Shown piece after piece: positions 18,306-26,396 of a DNA stretch of 64,000 nucleotides. Numbering within the stretch: position 1 is the first letter of the stretch; each line of letters opens with the position of its first letter. Location: NCBI GenBank assembly GCA_015060555.1, contig SUYG01000015.1:1-64000 (forward strand), given 5' to 3'. The notes under the pieces are model-generated. The model did not search any database. It saw nothing but the letters and a program-made list of their open reading frames with translations, and was not told where the DNA came from. The position numbers and the translations under genes were made by a program. Source of the stretch: Physcousia sp015060555 (lineage in GTDB: Bacteria > Bacteroidota > Bacteroidia > Bacteroidales > Bacteroidaceae).

Positions 18306-19253
18306 ATGAACTATTATGAACTGGGCCGCACAGGATTGAAGGTGTCGCAGCTGAGCTTCGGCGCGTCATCGCTGGGCGGCGTCTTCCACGACATCGACGA
18401 AGGACGGGCCATCGAGGCCGTCTTCACAGCCCTCGACGGAGGGATGAACCTGATTGACGTGTCACCGTACTATGGCCACTACAAGGCTGAGACCGTGCTG
18501 GGCAAGGCGCTGCGGCAGATTCCACGCGAGCGATACATCCTCTCCACGAAGGTGGGGCGCTACGGCAAGGATGGCGTGAACACATGGGACTACAGCGGCA
18601 AGCGCGCACAAGAGAGCGTCTATGAGAGCATGGAGCGTCTGGGCGTGGAACACATCGATCTGATTCACGTCCACGACATTGAGTTCCAGGCATCCCTGCC
18701 CGGTGGCCTGCAGAAGGTCGTGGATGAAACGTTGCCTGCGCTCGTGGAGCTCAAGGAGAAGGGACTCGTCAGCCATGTCGGCATCACAGACCTGCAGATT
18801 CCCAACCTGCGCTGGGTCATCGACCACAGCAAGGAAGGTACGGTGGAGACGGTGCTGAACTTCTGCCACTACTGCCTTTGCGACGATGCACTGGCTGACA
18901 ACCTCGACTATTTTGAGGCTCACGGCATAGGGCTCATCAATGCTTCGCCGCTGTCCATGGGGCTGCTGTCTGAACGTGGTGTGCCAGCGTGGCATCCGGC
19001 ACCGAAGCCGCTGGTGGAGGCCTGTCAGCGGGCTGTCCGCCATTGCAAGGCGAAGGGCTATCCCATCGAGAAGCTCGCCATGCAGTTCTCCGTCAGCAAT
19101 CCTCGTATCCCCTCTACGCTCTTCTCTTCTGCCAACCCTGACAATGTCCGTCGTAACCTCGCGTTCATCGAAGAACCCATTGACTGGCAGCTGGTGAAGG
19201 AGGTGCAGGAGATCATTGGTGATCAAAAGAGGGTGACGTGGGCAAATAGCTAA
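18306..19253 (+). CDS. Aldo/keto reductase, L-galactose dehydrogenase-like
   Basis: A cytosolic NAD(P)-dependent aldo/keto reductase (315 residues). The tetrad is visible: Asp51 and Tyr56 (LIDVSPYYGH), Lys82 (LSTKVGRYG) and a His in LIHVHDIEF. The whole protein, notably LIHVHDIEF and NASPLSMGLLSERGVPAWHP, strongly recalls plant and Bacteroides L-galactose dehydrogenases, which oxidise L-galactose to L-galactono-1,5-lactone. From memory, the Bacteroides vulgatus enzyme Bvu0219 lies next to a COG3618 lactonase (Bvu0220), and the same pairing occurs here with a six-base gap. L-fucose is a plausible alternative substrate because the two sugars differ only at C6. The true start is set by the promoter at 18269; the open frame extending back into the tRNA is not coding. 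Confidence 0.85.
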   Translation: MNYYELGRTGLKVSQLSFGASSLGGVFHDIDEGRAIEAVFTALDGGMNLIDVSPYYGHYKAETVLGKALRQIPRERYILSTKVGRYGKDGVNTWDYSGKRAQESVYESMERLGVEHIDLIHVHDIEFQASLPGGLQKVVDETLPALVELKEKGLVSHVGITDLQIPNLRWVIDHSKEGTVETVLNFCHYCLCDDALADNLDYFEAHGIGLINASPLSMGLLSERGVPAWHPAPKPLVEACQRAVRHCKAKGYPIEKLAMQFSVSNPRIPSTLFSSANPDNVRRNLAFIEEPIDWQLVKEVQEIIGDQKRVTWANS

Positions 19254-19259
19254 GGACTT

Positions 19260-20168
19260 ATGATCATCGACGCCCACTCCCATCTCTGGCTTCGCCAAGA
19301 CACCGTGGTAGATGGTTCGCCCATCCATACGCTGGAGCCCAATGGCAGCCGCTCGCTCTTCTTCGGCGAGGAGCGGCAGATGTTGCCGCCCTTCATGATA
19401 GACGGATGTAACACGGCAGAGGTATTCCTGAGCAATATGGATTATGCGCAGGTGGGTGGTGCTGTCGTGGTGCAGGAAGTGATTGACGGCTGTCAGAATG
19501 CTTATCTGGAGCAGGTGCAGAAGGAATATCCCGACCGCTTCTTCTGCATGGGAATGGCTTGGAACCTCGATGAGGCGCAGACGGTTGCCGAGGCTGGGTT
19601 GAAGGGTATCGCCTTCCCCGGTCACCGCTTCAAGGACTCGCTGCTGACGCTAATGCCCGTGTTCAAATTCATGGAAGAGCGCGGCATGATTGTCTCTATG
19701 TGTCTGGCTGACGGCGACAAGCAGGTGGGGGAGATGCGCGAGGTCATTACCGAATGTCCACGCCTGAAGATTGCCATCGGACATCTCGGCATGGCAGACC
19801 AGCCCACAACGCCGCCTTGGGAGAACGAGAACTGGAGGCAGGAGATCCTGCTGGCGCGCCACGAGAATGTCATGGTGGAGAGCGGCGGCATCACCTGGCT
19901 CTACAACACCGAGTTCTATCCTTTCCCCTCGGCTGTGCGCGCTATTCGTGAAGCTGCCGACCTCGTGGGGTGGGACAAGCTGATGTGGGGCAGCGACTAT
20001 CCACGCACCATCACCGCCATCACCTATCGTATGTCCTACGACTTCATCACCAAGTCCCCCGACCTCACCGAAGCCCAGAAGGCTGCTTTCCTCGGAGGGA
20101 ACGCCCAGCGCTTCTATGGCTTCAAGCACCTTCCTAAGTTACCTTATATTAAGAATATGAGCGAGTAA
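19260..20168 (+). CDS. Amidohydrolase-family sugar lactonase (COG3618), L-galactono-1,5-lactonase-like
   Basis: A 302-residue TIM-barrel amidohydrolase. It opens with IIDAHSHLW (His6, His8), the metal-binding HxH of the superfamily. Later come IAIGHLGMADQP and LMWGSDYPRT, the C-terminal Asp strand of COG3618 enzymes. Members of this group hydrolyse aldonolactones; a Bacteroides member hydrolyses L-galactono-1,5-lactone. Together with the preceding dehydrogenase it would convert L-galactose to L-galactonate in the cytoplasm. L-fuconolactone is the alternative substrate. The stop codon is immediately followed by the left arm of a G/C-rich composite repeat. Confidence 0.85.
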   Translation: MIIDAHSHLWLRQDTVVDGSPIHTLEPNGSRSLFFGEERQMLPPFMIDGCNTAEVFLSNMDYAQVGGAVVVQEVIDGCQNAYLEQVQKEYPDRFFCMGMAWNLDEAQTVAEAGLKGIAFPGHRFKDSLLTLMPVFKFMEERGMIVSMCLADGDKQVGEMREVITECPRLKIAIGHLGMADQPTTPPWENENWRQEILLARHENVMVESGGITWLYNTEFYPFPSAVRAIREAADLVGWDKLMWGSDYPRTITAITYRMSYDFITKSPDLTEAQKAAFLGGNAQRFYGFKHLPKLPYIKNMSE

Positions 20169-20304
20169 GCCCCCTCCTCACACCCCTTTAGGGGGGGGTC
20201 ACCTTTAGCATATTGAAACACTTACCTTATTATTGATATTATATGGAAGCATCCAGTCAATCACATTCTGCTCCCTCCCTAACAGGGAAGTCGGGGGGAA
20301 AGTC
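20169..20304. repeat. Composite TIR element, copy between lactonase and fucI
   Basis: The left arm (20169-20203) begins at the lactonase stop: C-rich tract, CCCCTTTAGGGGGGGG palindrome, then TCACC. The right arm (20271-20304) is CTCCCTCCCTAACAGGGAAG followed by a G-run and AAAGTC. The arms are imperfect inverted repeats of each other and each is itself a hairpin. The interior carries TATATGGAAGCATCCAGTCA, also found before fucP. The right half is translated as the first residues of FucI. Confidence 0.75.
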
Positions 20305-22114
20305 TTACCCCAAAATCGGCATTCGCCCGACTATCGACGGTCGTCAGGGTGGCGTCCGCGAAAGCCTTGAAGAGAAAACGATGTGCCTGGCTAAGGCTGT
20401 GGCTGAGTTAATCACCAAGAACCTGCGCAACGGCGACGGCTCGCCTGTGGAGTGTGTCATCGCCGACGGAACCATCGGTCGTGTGGCCGAGAGTGCTGCC
20501 TGTGCCGAGAAATTCGAGCGCGAGGGCGTGGGGAGCACCATCACCGTCACCTCTTGCTGGTGCTACGGCAGTGAGACGATGGACATGAACCCGCATTACC
20601 CGAAGGCTGTCTGGGGTTTCAATGGCACGGAGCGCCCGGGTGCTGTTTATCTGGCTGCCGTGCTGGCGGCTCATGCCCAGAAGGGGCTGCCTGCCTTTGG
20701 CATTTATGGCCACGATGTACAGGATATCCATGACAACACCATCCCTGCCGACGTCGCCGAGAAGATTCTACGCTTCGCCCGTGCGGCACAGGCGGTAGCC
20801 ACGATGCGTGGCAAGAGCTACCTCTCGCTGGGCAACACCTGCATGGGAATTGCCGGCTCCATCGTGGATGCCGACTTCCTGCAGCACTATCTCGGTATGC
20901 GTACGGAATATGTCTCGCTCGTTGAGATCCTCCGTCGCGTTGATTTCAATATCTTCGACCCCGAGGAGTTCAAGAAAGCCATGGCGTGGGTGGAGCAGTA
21001 CTGCAAGCCCCAGGAGGGCCACGACTATAACGAGGACCGTCCGCTCTTTCCCGGCACGCCGATGACCACCTTCAACGGAAAGGGTAAGGGAAAGACACGC
21101 GAGGAGAAGGATGCAGACTGGGAGTTCACCGTGAAGACGATGATGATCATTCGCGACCTGATGCATGGCAATCCCAACCTTCTGGAGATGGGCTACAAGG
21201 AGGAGGCACTCGGCCATAACGCCCTCTTCGGCGGCGTGCAGGGCCAGCGCCAGTGGACGGACTATCGTCCGAACTTCGACTTCCCCGAGGCCATGCTCTG
21301 CACCAGCTTCGACTGGAATGGCGTGCGCGAAGCCGATGTGCTGGCCACTGAAAACGACTTCCTCAACGGCCTCTCCATGCTCTTCGGCCATCTGCTCACG
21401 AATCGCGGCGTGATGTTCTCCGACATCCGCACCTATTGGAGCCCCGAGGCTGTAGAACGTGTGGCTGGTAAGAAACCTGAAGGCCAAGCTGCCGGGGGCT
21501 TCATCCACCTCATTAACAGTGGCGCCACCACCCTCGATGCCACTGGTGCGATGACCGCTGCCGACGGTAAACCCACCATCAAGGAGCCCTGGAACATCAC
21601 CAACGAGGATGTGGAAGCCTGCCTGAAGGCTACCTCGTGGATGCCTGCTGACCGCGACTACTTCCGTGGTGGCGGCTACAGCTCGCACTTCGTCACCAAG
21701 GGCGGAATGCCGATGACGATGATGCGTGTGAATATGGTGGCGGGCCTTGGTCCTGTGCTGCAGCTTGCTGAGGGATGGACCGTGGAGCTCGACCCGAAGA
21801 CCCACGACATCCTCGACAAACGCACTGACCCCACATGGCCTACGACCTGGTTCGTGCCACGTCTCGATGTGTCGAAGGACTGCTTCAAGGATGTCTATAG
21901 TGTCATGAACTGCTGGGGCGCCAACCATGGTGCCATCGCCTACGGTCATATTGGTGCCGACCTCATCACGCTGTGCTCCATCCTCCGCATCCCTGTTTGC
22001 ATGCACAATGTTGCCGATGCCGACATCTTCCGTCCTGCCGCCTGGAATGCCTTTGGCATGGACAAGGAAGGCGCCGACTACCGTGCCTGCCAGAATTTCG
22101 GGCCGTTGTATTAG
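20243..22114 (+). CDS. fucI: L-fucose isomerase
   Basis: Converts L-fucose to L-fuculose in the cytoplasm and may act on other sugars of the same configuration. The body of this 623-residue protein begins YPKIGIRPTIDGRQGGVRESLEEKT and shows GYGxD-like and metal-site regions of the family, e.g. TVTSCWCYGSETMD, SLGNTCMGIAGS, CTSFDWNGVREADVL, and the C-terminal CWGANHGAIAYGHIGADL. The usual short N-terminus is replaced by MEASSQSHSAPSLTGKSGG, encoded by the right half of a composite repeat that supplies the ATG. No other in-frame Met occurs before the conserved region, so the leader is probably real. The element's next copy begins at this gene's TAG. Confidence 0.92.
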   Translation: MEASSQSHSAPSLTGKSGGKSYPKIGIRPTIDGRQGGVRESLEEKTMCLAKAVAELITKNLRNGDGSPVECVIADGTIGRVAESAACAEKFEREGVGSTITVTSCWCYGSETMDMNPHYPKAVWGFNGTERPGAVYLAAVLAAHAQKGLPAFGIYGHDVQDIHDNTIPADVAEKILRFARAAQAVATMRGKSYLSLGNTCMGIAGSIVDADFLQHYLGMRTEYVSLVEILRRVDFNIFDPEEFKKAMAWVEQYCKPQEGHDYNEDRPLFPGTPMTTFNGKGKGKTREEKDADWEFTVKTMMIIRDLMHGNPNLLEMGYKEEALGHNALFGGVQGQRQWTDYRPNFDFPEAMLCTSFDWNGVREADVLATENDFLNGLSMLFGHLLTNRGVMFSDIRTYWSPEAVERVAGKKPEGQAAGGFIHLINSGATTLDATGAMTAADGKPTIKEPWNITNEDVEACLKATSWMPADRDYFRGGGYSSHFVTKGGMPMTMMRVNMVAGLGPVLQLAEGWTVELDPKTHDILDKRTDPTWPTTWFVPRLDVSKDCFKDVYSVMNCWGANHGAIAYGHIGADLITLCSILRIPVCMHNVADADIFRPAAWNAFGMDKEGADYRACQNFGPLY

Positions 22115-22256
22115 CCCCCCCTCCACCCTCCCCCTTGTAGGGGGAGGGTGATTACCTATGCAACCTGAAACTAATTCCTTATTTATATTATATGGAAGCA
22201 TCCAGTCAAATACATTCTACTCCCCTCCCTACAAGGGAGGGGCAGGGGGGAGGGTC
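22113..22256. repeat. Composite TIR element, copy between fucI and fucP
   Basis: The left arm starts within the fucI stop (TAG followed by a C-run) and contains CCCTCCCCCTTGTAGGGGGA then GGGTG at 22126-22150. The interior has TATTATATGGAAGCATCCAG as in the previous copy. The right arm (22221-22256) is CTCCCCTCCCTACAAGGGAG then GGGCAGGGGGGAGGGTC. The right half is in frame with fucP and forms its N-terminus. Confidence 0.8.
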
Positions 22257-23553
22257 TGCTTTAGTCCCCAGGAAATACCTTCTCACCTTCATCCTCGTCA
22301 CATCGCTGTTCGCCCTGTGGGGCTTTGCCAACGACATCACGAACCCGATGGTGGCGGCGTTCCAGACGCTGATGGAGATCTCGGCCGCGAAGGCTTCGAT
22401 GGTGCAGTTTGCGTTCTATGGCGGCTATGCCACGATGGCTGTGCCCGCTGCGCTGTTCATCCGCAAGTACTCCTACAAGGTCGGTGTGCTCATCGGCCTC
22501 GGACTCTATGCCGTGGGCGCCTTCCTGTTTATCCCCGCCGCACAGTTTCAGGAGTTTGCCTTCTTCTGCGTGTCGCTGTACATCCTCACCTTCGGTCTGG
22601 CCTTTCTTGAGACCAGCGCCAACCCCTTCATCCTCTCGTTGGGCGACAAGAGCAACTCCACACGTCGCCTGAACCTGGCGCAGGCCTTCAACCCTGTCGG
22701 TTCTCTGTCGGGTATGGCTGTCGCCTCGTTCATCGTGCTGCCCAACCTCATCTCCGACAAGCGCGATGCTGCCGGACAGGTCATCTTCCATGGATTGAGT
22801 GAGGCTGAGAAGGCTGATATCCGTCTGCATGACCTCGCCGTCATCCGCGATCCCTACGTTGCCATCGGCCTTGTGGTCCTCGTGATGTTCGTCATCATCG
22901 CCCTCACCAAGATGCCTTCGCTCAAAGGAGAGAACGATACGACCACCAGTGCCCACACTACGCTCTCCCGTCTTTGGCACAACAAGATCTACCGCAATGG
23001 CGTGCTGGCGCAGGTGCTCTATGTCGCCGCACAGATCATGGTGTGGACCTTCATCATCCAGTATGCCGATCACCTGGGCATCGACAAGGCGACAGCCCAG
23101 CGGTGGAACATCTTGGCGATGTCGCTATCATTGACGGGCCGTTTCGTTGGCACTTACATTATGAAGTGGGTCAACCAGCGTCGCCTGCTGATGATCTTCG
23201 GCATCGGCGCTTCCGTCTGCACCCTCGGTGCCATCTGCATCGAAGGCATGTTGGGCCTGTACTCGTTGGTGTGCATCAGCCTCTTCATGTCCATCATGTT
23301 CCCCAGTATCTACGGTATTGCCCTTGAGAACGTGCAGACTGAGGACACTTCCCTCGGTGCCGCATTCCTCGTGATGGCCATCGTGGGTGGTGCCTTGATG
23401 CCTCCGTTGCAGGGTCATCTCATCGACCAGCAGGTCATCTTCGGCTGGCCTGCCGTCAACTTCTCCTTTATCCTCCCCTTCGTCTGCTTCATCTTCATCA
23501 CCATCTACGGCTACCGGACTTTTAAGGAGACCCACCCCTCACCCTCCCTTTAA
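22192..23553 (+). CDS. fucP: L-fucose:H+ symporter (MFS)
   Basis: An inner-membrane major-facilitator transporter with 12 predicted segments in 453 residues. The core begins LVPRKYLLTFILVTSLFALW and continues with FANDITNPMVAAFQTLMEIS and FLETSANPFILSLG, all characteristic of FucP. It would import L-fucose and perhaps L-galactose. Both ends are repeat-derived: the first 20 or so residues (MEASSQIHSTPLPTREGQGG) come from the right arm of a composite element and share MEASSQ with FucI, while the C-terminal THPSPSL and the TAA stop lie in the left arm of the next copy. The native stop appears to have been replaced by one within the element. Confidence 0.9.
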   Translation: MEASSQIHSTPLPTREGQGGGSALVPRKYLLTFILVTSLFALWGFANDITNPMVAAFQTLMEISAAKASMVQFAFYGGYATMAVPAALFIRKYSYKVGVLIGLGLYAVGAFLFIPAAQFQEFAFFCVSLYILTFGLAFLETSANPFILSLGDKSNSTRRLNLAQAFNPVGSLSGMAVASFIVLPNLISDKRDAAGQVIFHGLSEAEKADIRLHDLAVIRDPYVAIGLVVLVMFVIIALTKMPSLKGENDTTTSAHTTLSRLWHNKIYRNGVLAQVLYVAAQIMVWTFIIQYADHLGIDKATAQRWNILAMSLSLTGRFVGTYIMKWVNQRRLLMIFGIGASVCTLGAICIEGMLGLYSLVCISLFMSIMFPSIYGIALENVQTEDTSLGAAFLVMAIVGGALMPPLQGHLIDQQVIFGWPAVNFSFILPFVCFIFITIYGYRTFKETHPSPSL

Positions 23554-23727
23554 GGGAGGGGGTGGTTACCCGACAAGAACAGAAATGGCTATTCTGAGAA
23601 GTTGCTGAGGTTAACTTTCCAATTTATATCCACAACAAACAAAACTTCAAAGATGCATGATAGAAATAGATAACTCATCTTCAAAACATACCGCTCCATC
23701 CCTAGCAGGGAGGGCGGGGGGAGAGTC
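23529..23727. repeat. Composite TIR element, copy between fucP and the mutarotase
   Basis: The left arm (23529-23570) is GACCCACCCCTCACCCTCCC then TTTAAGGGAGGGGGTGGTTACC; it overlaps the end of fucP and supplies its TAA. The right arm (23694-23727) reads CCATCCCTAGCAGGGAGGGC then GGGGGGAGAGTC and is in frame with the mutarotase. The two ends are inverted relative to each other; the interior is AT-rich and differs from other copies. Confidence 0.75.
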
Positions 23728-24112
23728 CATGTCTTCTGGTTTTGTTCAGAAGCAGCACGGCCAGCCCGTGAAGCGCTACTGTCAGACTATGGACCTGCGC
23801 GACAATCCAGAATTGATAGCTGAATACCGCCGTCGCCACAGCCGCGAGAATGCTTGGGCAGAAATCCTCGACGGCATACGTCAGGTCGGCATCCTCGAGA
23901 TGGAGATTTACATCCTTGGCACTCGTCTTTTCATGATTGTCGAGACACCTCTCGATTTCGACTGGGACACAGCTATGGCGCGCCTCGCTACGCTGCCCCG
24001 ACAACAAGAGTGGGAGGATTATATGGCGATGTTCCAAAAGTGCGCCGAGGGTGCCACCAGCGACGAGAAGTGGCAAATGATGGATAGAATGTTTTACTTA
24101 TATGAGGTTTAA
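23657..24112 (+). CDS. RhaM/DUF718-family sugar mutarotase (L-fucose mutarotase-like)
   Basis: A small mutarotase that interconverts sugar anomers for the isomerase or dehydrogenase. The conserved part starts at about residue 39: VKRYCQTMDLRDNPELIAEY, then YRRRHSRENAWAEIL, RQVGILEMEIYILGTRLFMI and a Trp-rich C-terminus, the pattern of L-rhamnose mutarotase relatives found in Bacteroidetes fucose loci. Residues 1-25 (including APSLAGRAGGES) are translated from a composite repeat; the Met at 23729 just beyond it is an alternative start. The stop overlaps the stop of the convergent tolC-like gene by 15 bases. Confidence 0.8.
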   Translation: MIEIDNSSSKHTAPSLAGRAGGESMSSGFVQKQHGQPVKRYCQTMDLRDNPELIAEYRRRHSRENAWAEILDGIRQVGILEMEIYILGTRLFMIVETPLDFDWDTAMARLATLPRQQEWEDYMAMFQKCAEGATSDEKWQMMDRMFYLYEV

Positions 24113-25567
24113 GCCCTCGTAATAGCGACGCTGCAACTTCTTCACGAAAATCATCAGACGGCTTTGCAGGAGGGCGGCACGCGACTGCAAGAGAATAGCA
24201 GCCGAGGTCTGCAGGTCAATGGGTGATGCCAGGCCTTGGGCGTATTGCTGGCGGGTGAGTTCGTAGGCGAGGCTGTCTGCCGCCACCTTACGCTCGCCCT
24301 GTGTGGCTTCCTTTTGGTAAACGAGGACATCAAGCCACGCCTGTTGACGCAGCACCTCAAGTTCAGTCTGCTTGGCGGCGTACTGCTCCTGGGCGATGCA
24401 TAGGTTGTTGCGTGCACGCCGTAGCGACGCGATGTTCCCGAGGCGGTTGAAGATGGGGATGCTCAGGTTCAGCGAAACATACTTGCCTAAGTTGTTCTTC
24501 AGTTGGTTCCTGAACGGCGAAGTCATTGCGGCATCGAGATTGCGGTAGTACGATGAGTTGATGCCTGCCGAAAGAGAAATGCTGGGGAAGAAAGATGAAC
24601 GCGTGGCACGGAGCGAATGGCGGGCGGACTCAACGGCATAGAAGGATTGTGCCAATAAAGACCTGGCCCCAGCAGACCCACCCCCCTGCACCTCCTTGTC
24701 AGGTAGGGGAGTAGTTACTTCTTCCCCTTGTTCGTTATTGCCGTTCATACCTTGAAGGTATATACTCCCCTCTCCTCTTGGAGAGGGGTCGGGGGTGAGG
24801 CTTGCTAGTGTGAGGCTTTGGGGGGAGGGCCTGTTCATCACTTTCCTTAATTCCAACATACTTGTCTCCCTCTGCCCCTTCTGACGCGTCAGCATTAGCT
24901 CATCAGAGGCAACCTGTGCCTCCACCTGTGCCACATCGGCAGGGCTCTTCAGTCCCTCCTCCTCCATTACCTGCGTTTGCTGCAGTATCATCTTGCTCTC
25001 GCTGAGCTTTTCCTCGGCCAGCCGCACCGCCTCCTGTGCATAGACCACATTAACGTAAGCCTGATAAGTTTCTAATGCCATCTGGTCGCGCTCCGCCTGC
25101 AGTGCGTTCTTTTGCATGAGCATGTCGGCACGGGCAGCACGTAAGGCATGCACGCGGTACAAACCGTCGAAGACGGGCAGTGAAGTAGAGAGACCATAGC
25201 CGTTGTGAAAAGTGCTCACGCTCGTGTATGTATTTGTCTCGGGGTCAATGGCACGGCCGAAATTCCACTGTGTGCCTATGCTGGCGTTCACACTTGGCAG
25301 GAACGCCCCGATGGCTTGTAGACGTGTGGCCTCGCTATTGTCCAGCTGCAACTCCCGTTGCCGCAGACCGTGGCTGTGAGCAACTGCGTAGCGCATGCAA
25401 TCCTCGACAGTCCATACCGTAGTGGTGTCATCGTTCTGAGCCTGAACTTGAGCCGTCGTTTGGGCTGATAAGCCCAGTTGAACCAGCAGAAGGAACAAGG
25501 CGGCAAGGCACACACGCCTGTATGTTTGCTTTGCTGCATCATCATTAAGCAATTGCAGCATCATCAT
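24098..25567 (-). CDS. TolC-family outer-membrane efflux protein
   Basis: An outer-membrane channel of the TolC/OEP family (about 489 residues from this start), the exit duct for the ABC efflux genes nearby. The signal peptide is RRVCLAALFLLLVQLGLSAQ. Long helical repeats follow, e.g. AHSHGLRQRELQLDNSEATR, LEGLKSPADVAQVEAQVA-like hairpins and LASPIDLQTSAAILLQSRAA. A stretch of about 42 residues near 256-297 (containing PDPSPRGEGS and TTPLPDKEVQGGG) is encoded by an in-frame composite repeat between the two halves. The start is uncertain: three consecutive Met codons at 25567-25561, an ATG at 25600 and one at 25642 all lie downstream of the promoter box at 25681. Confidence 0.85.
   Translation of the reverse strand: MMMLQLLNDDAAKQTYRRVCLAALFLLLVQLGLSAQTTAQVQAQNDDTTTVWTVEDCMRYAVAHSHGLRQRELQLDNSEATRLQAIGAFLPSVNASIGTQWNFGRAIDPETNTYTSVSTFHNGYGLSTSLPVFDGLYRVHALRAARADMLMQKNALQAERDQMALETYQAYVNVVYAQEAVRLAEEKLSESKMILQQTQVMEEEGLKSPADVAQVEAQVASDELMLTRQKGQRETSMLELRKVMNRPSPQSLTLASLTPDPSPRGEGSIYLQGMNGNNEQGEEVTTPLPDKEVQGGGSAGARSLLAQSFYAVESARHSLRATRSSFFPSISLSAGINSSYYRNLDAAMTSPFRNQLKNNLGKYVSLNLSIPIFNRLGNIASLRRARNNLCIAQEQYAAKQTELEVLRQQAWLDVLVYQKEATQGERKVAADSLAYELTRQQYAQGLASPIDLQTSAAILLQSRAALLQSRLMIFVKKLQRRYYEGLNLI
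24676..24802. repeat. Composite TIR element inserted in frame within the tolC-like gene
   Basis: One end (24676 onward) reads GACCCACCCCCCTGCACCTC; the other (to 24802) contains CTCCCCTCTCCTCTTGGAGA then GGGGTCGGGGGTGAGGC. The ends are imperfect inverted repeats with the same hairpin design as the fuc-operon copies. The reading frame stays open through it, adding about 42 residues to the protein. Confidence 0.7.
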
Positions 25568-25574
25568 CAAGCAA

Positions 25575-25596
25575 TTGCTGCATCGTGATGCAGCAA
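25575..25596. promoter_or_regulatory. Palindrome at the 5' end of the tolC-like gene
   Basis: TTGCTGCATC and GATGCAGCAA form a perfect 10-bp inverted repeat with a 2-base centre. Flanking bases 25537-25574 carry further copies of the GCAATTGC and GCATCATCAT motifs. It lies between the promoter box and the likely start codon, so it could be an operator or a mRNA hairpin affecting initiation. Function is not known. Confidence 0.4.
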
Positions 25597-25680
25597 TCAT
25601 CGTTGTTTGACATTTTGGCAGAAAGAAATGAGAGTGTCGCATAAAACAGTTTATTGAGTTTCGATAGTTGAACGTTTGTG

Positions 25681-25688
25681 CAAAGGTA
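25681..25688 (-). promoter_or_regulatory. Promoter -7 box for the tolC-like gene
   Basis: TACCTTTG on the minus strand. It rules out the two most upstream in-frame Met codons of the tolC-like frame. Confidence 0.6.
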
Positions 25689-25828
25689 CACATTGAGTTG
25701 TGTTCGTTGCAAGCTTTATGCGTCCCAAAAACCTCCTCGCAGCCCAACATTGTCTAATATTTTTACGCTTTCCACTCTTCTCACTCTTTATTTTTCAATT
25801 TTCACTCTTTCATTTTTCACTTTTTATG

Positions 25829-25836
25829 TATCTTTG
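25829..25836 (+). promoter_or_regulatory. Promoter -7 box for the two-component genes
   Basis: TATCTTTG, 21 bases before the response-regulator ATG. Just upstream (25786-25826) are TTTTTCACTTTTTA/TTTCACTCTTTC repeats of the same family as the inverted repeat inside the kinase gene. Confidence 0.65.
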
Positions 25837-25856
25837 CCCTCAAAAAGAAAGGAAAG

Positions 25857-26381
25857 ATGAAATTAGGCACTATCCTGACGTGTGACGATAACACCGACAT
25901 TCTTACCGCCCTCGACTACGCACTCGCTGACACGTTTGATCGTGTCGTCAAACTCAACCGTCCAGAGGATTTGCTGCGGACAATGGCGCAGGAGCACATA
26001 GACATCGTACTCTTAGACATGAACTTCTCCCTCGGCACCAACTCAGGTCGCGAAGGCTTGCACTGGCTGCAGGTACTCAGACAGGCACACCCCGATGTGC
26101 CCGTGGTGATGCTCACCGCCTACGGCGATGTGCCGCTGGCCGTGCGCGCCCTGAAGAGTGGCGCCGCTGATTTTATCACCAAACCGTGGGACAACGATCA
26201 GCTGACCTACAAGCTCCGCAACGTTCTGGAAGCTCAGCAGACGCTGCCACCGCTCGATGAGGTGGAGATGGAGCATATCCGACGGGCTGTGGATCGTGCC
26301 GACGGCAACCTGACGGCCGCAGCCAAGATGCTGGGGCTGACACGGCAGACGCTGTATAATAAGTTGAAGGCCCACTCCTAA
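25857..26381 (+). CDS. Response regulator with Fis-type HTH (RegA/ActR-like)
   Basis: A 174-residue cytoplasmic regulator. The receiver domain (residues 1-125) has the acidic pair Asp10/Asp11, phosphoacceptor Asp54 (IVLLDMNF), Thr87 (MLTAYGD) and Lys109 (FITKPW). A short linker (PPLDEVEMEHI) leads to a C-terminal Fis-like helix-turn-helix (AAAKMLGLTRQTLYNKL). There is no AAA+ sigma-54 activation domain, so it is closer to RegA/PrrA than to full NtrC proteins. It is divergent from the tolC-like gene and followed by its kinase; control of the surrounding efflux genes is an inference from position. Confidence 0.88.
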   Translation: MKLGTILTCDDNTDILTALDYALADTFDRVVKLNRPEDLLRTMAQEHIDIVLLDMNFSLGTNSGREGLHWLQVLRQAHPDVPVVMLTAYGDVPLAVRALKSGAADFITKPWDNDQLTYKLRNVLEAQQTLPPLDEVEMEHIRRAVDRADGNLTAAAKMLGLTRQTLYNKLKAHS

Positions 26382-26396
26382 TAGCCCACCCCTAAG

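Noticed and set aside
22158..22610. Alternative frame overlapping the fucP start
   Set aside because: Out of frame with fucP and without domain similarity; fucP covers the region convincingly.
25857..26381. Truncated NtrC-type regulator
   Set aside because: The missing AAA+ domain could look like a deletion, but the linker and HTH match the natural RegA/ActR two-domain architecture.
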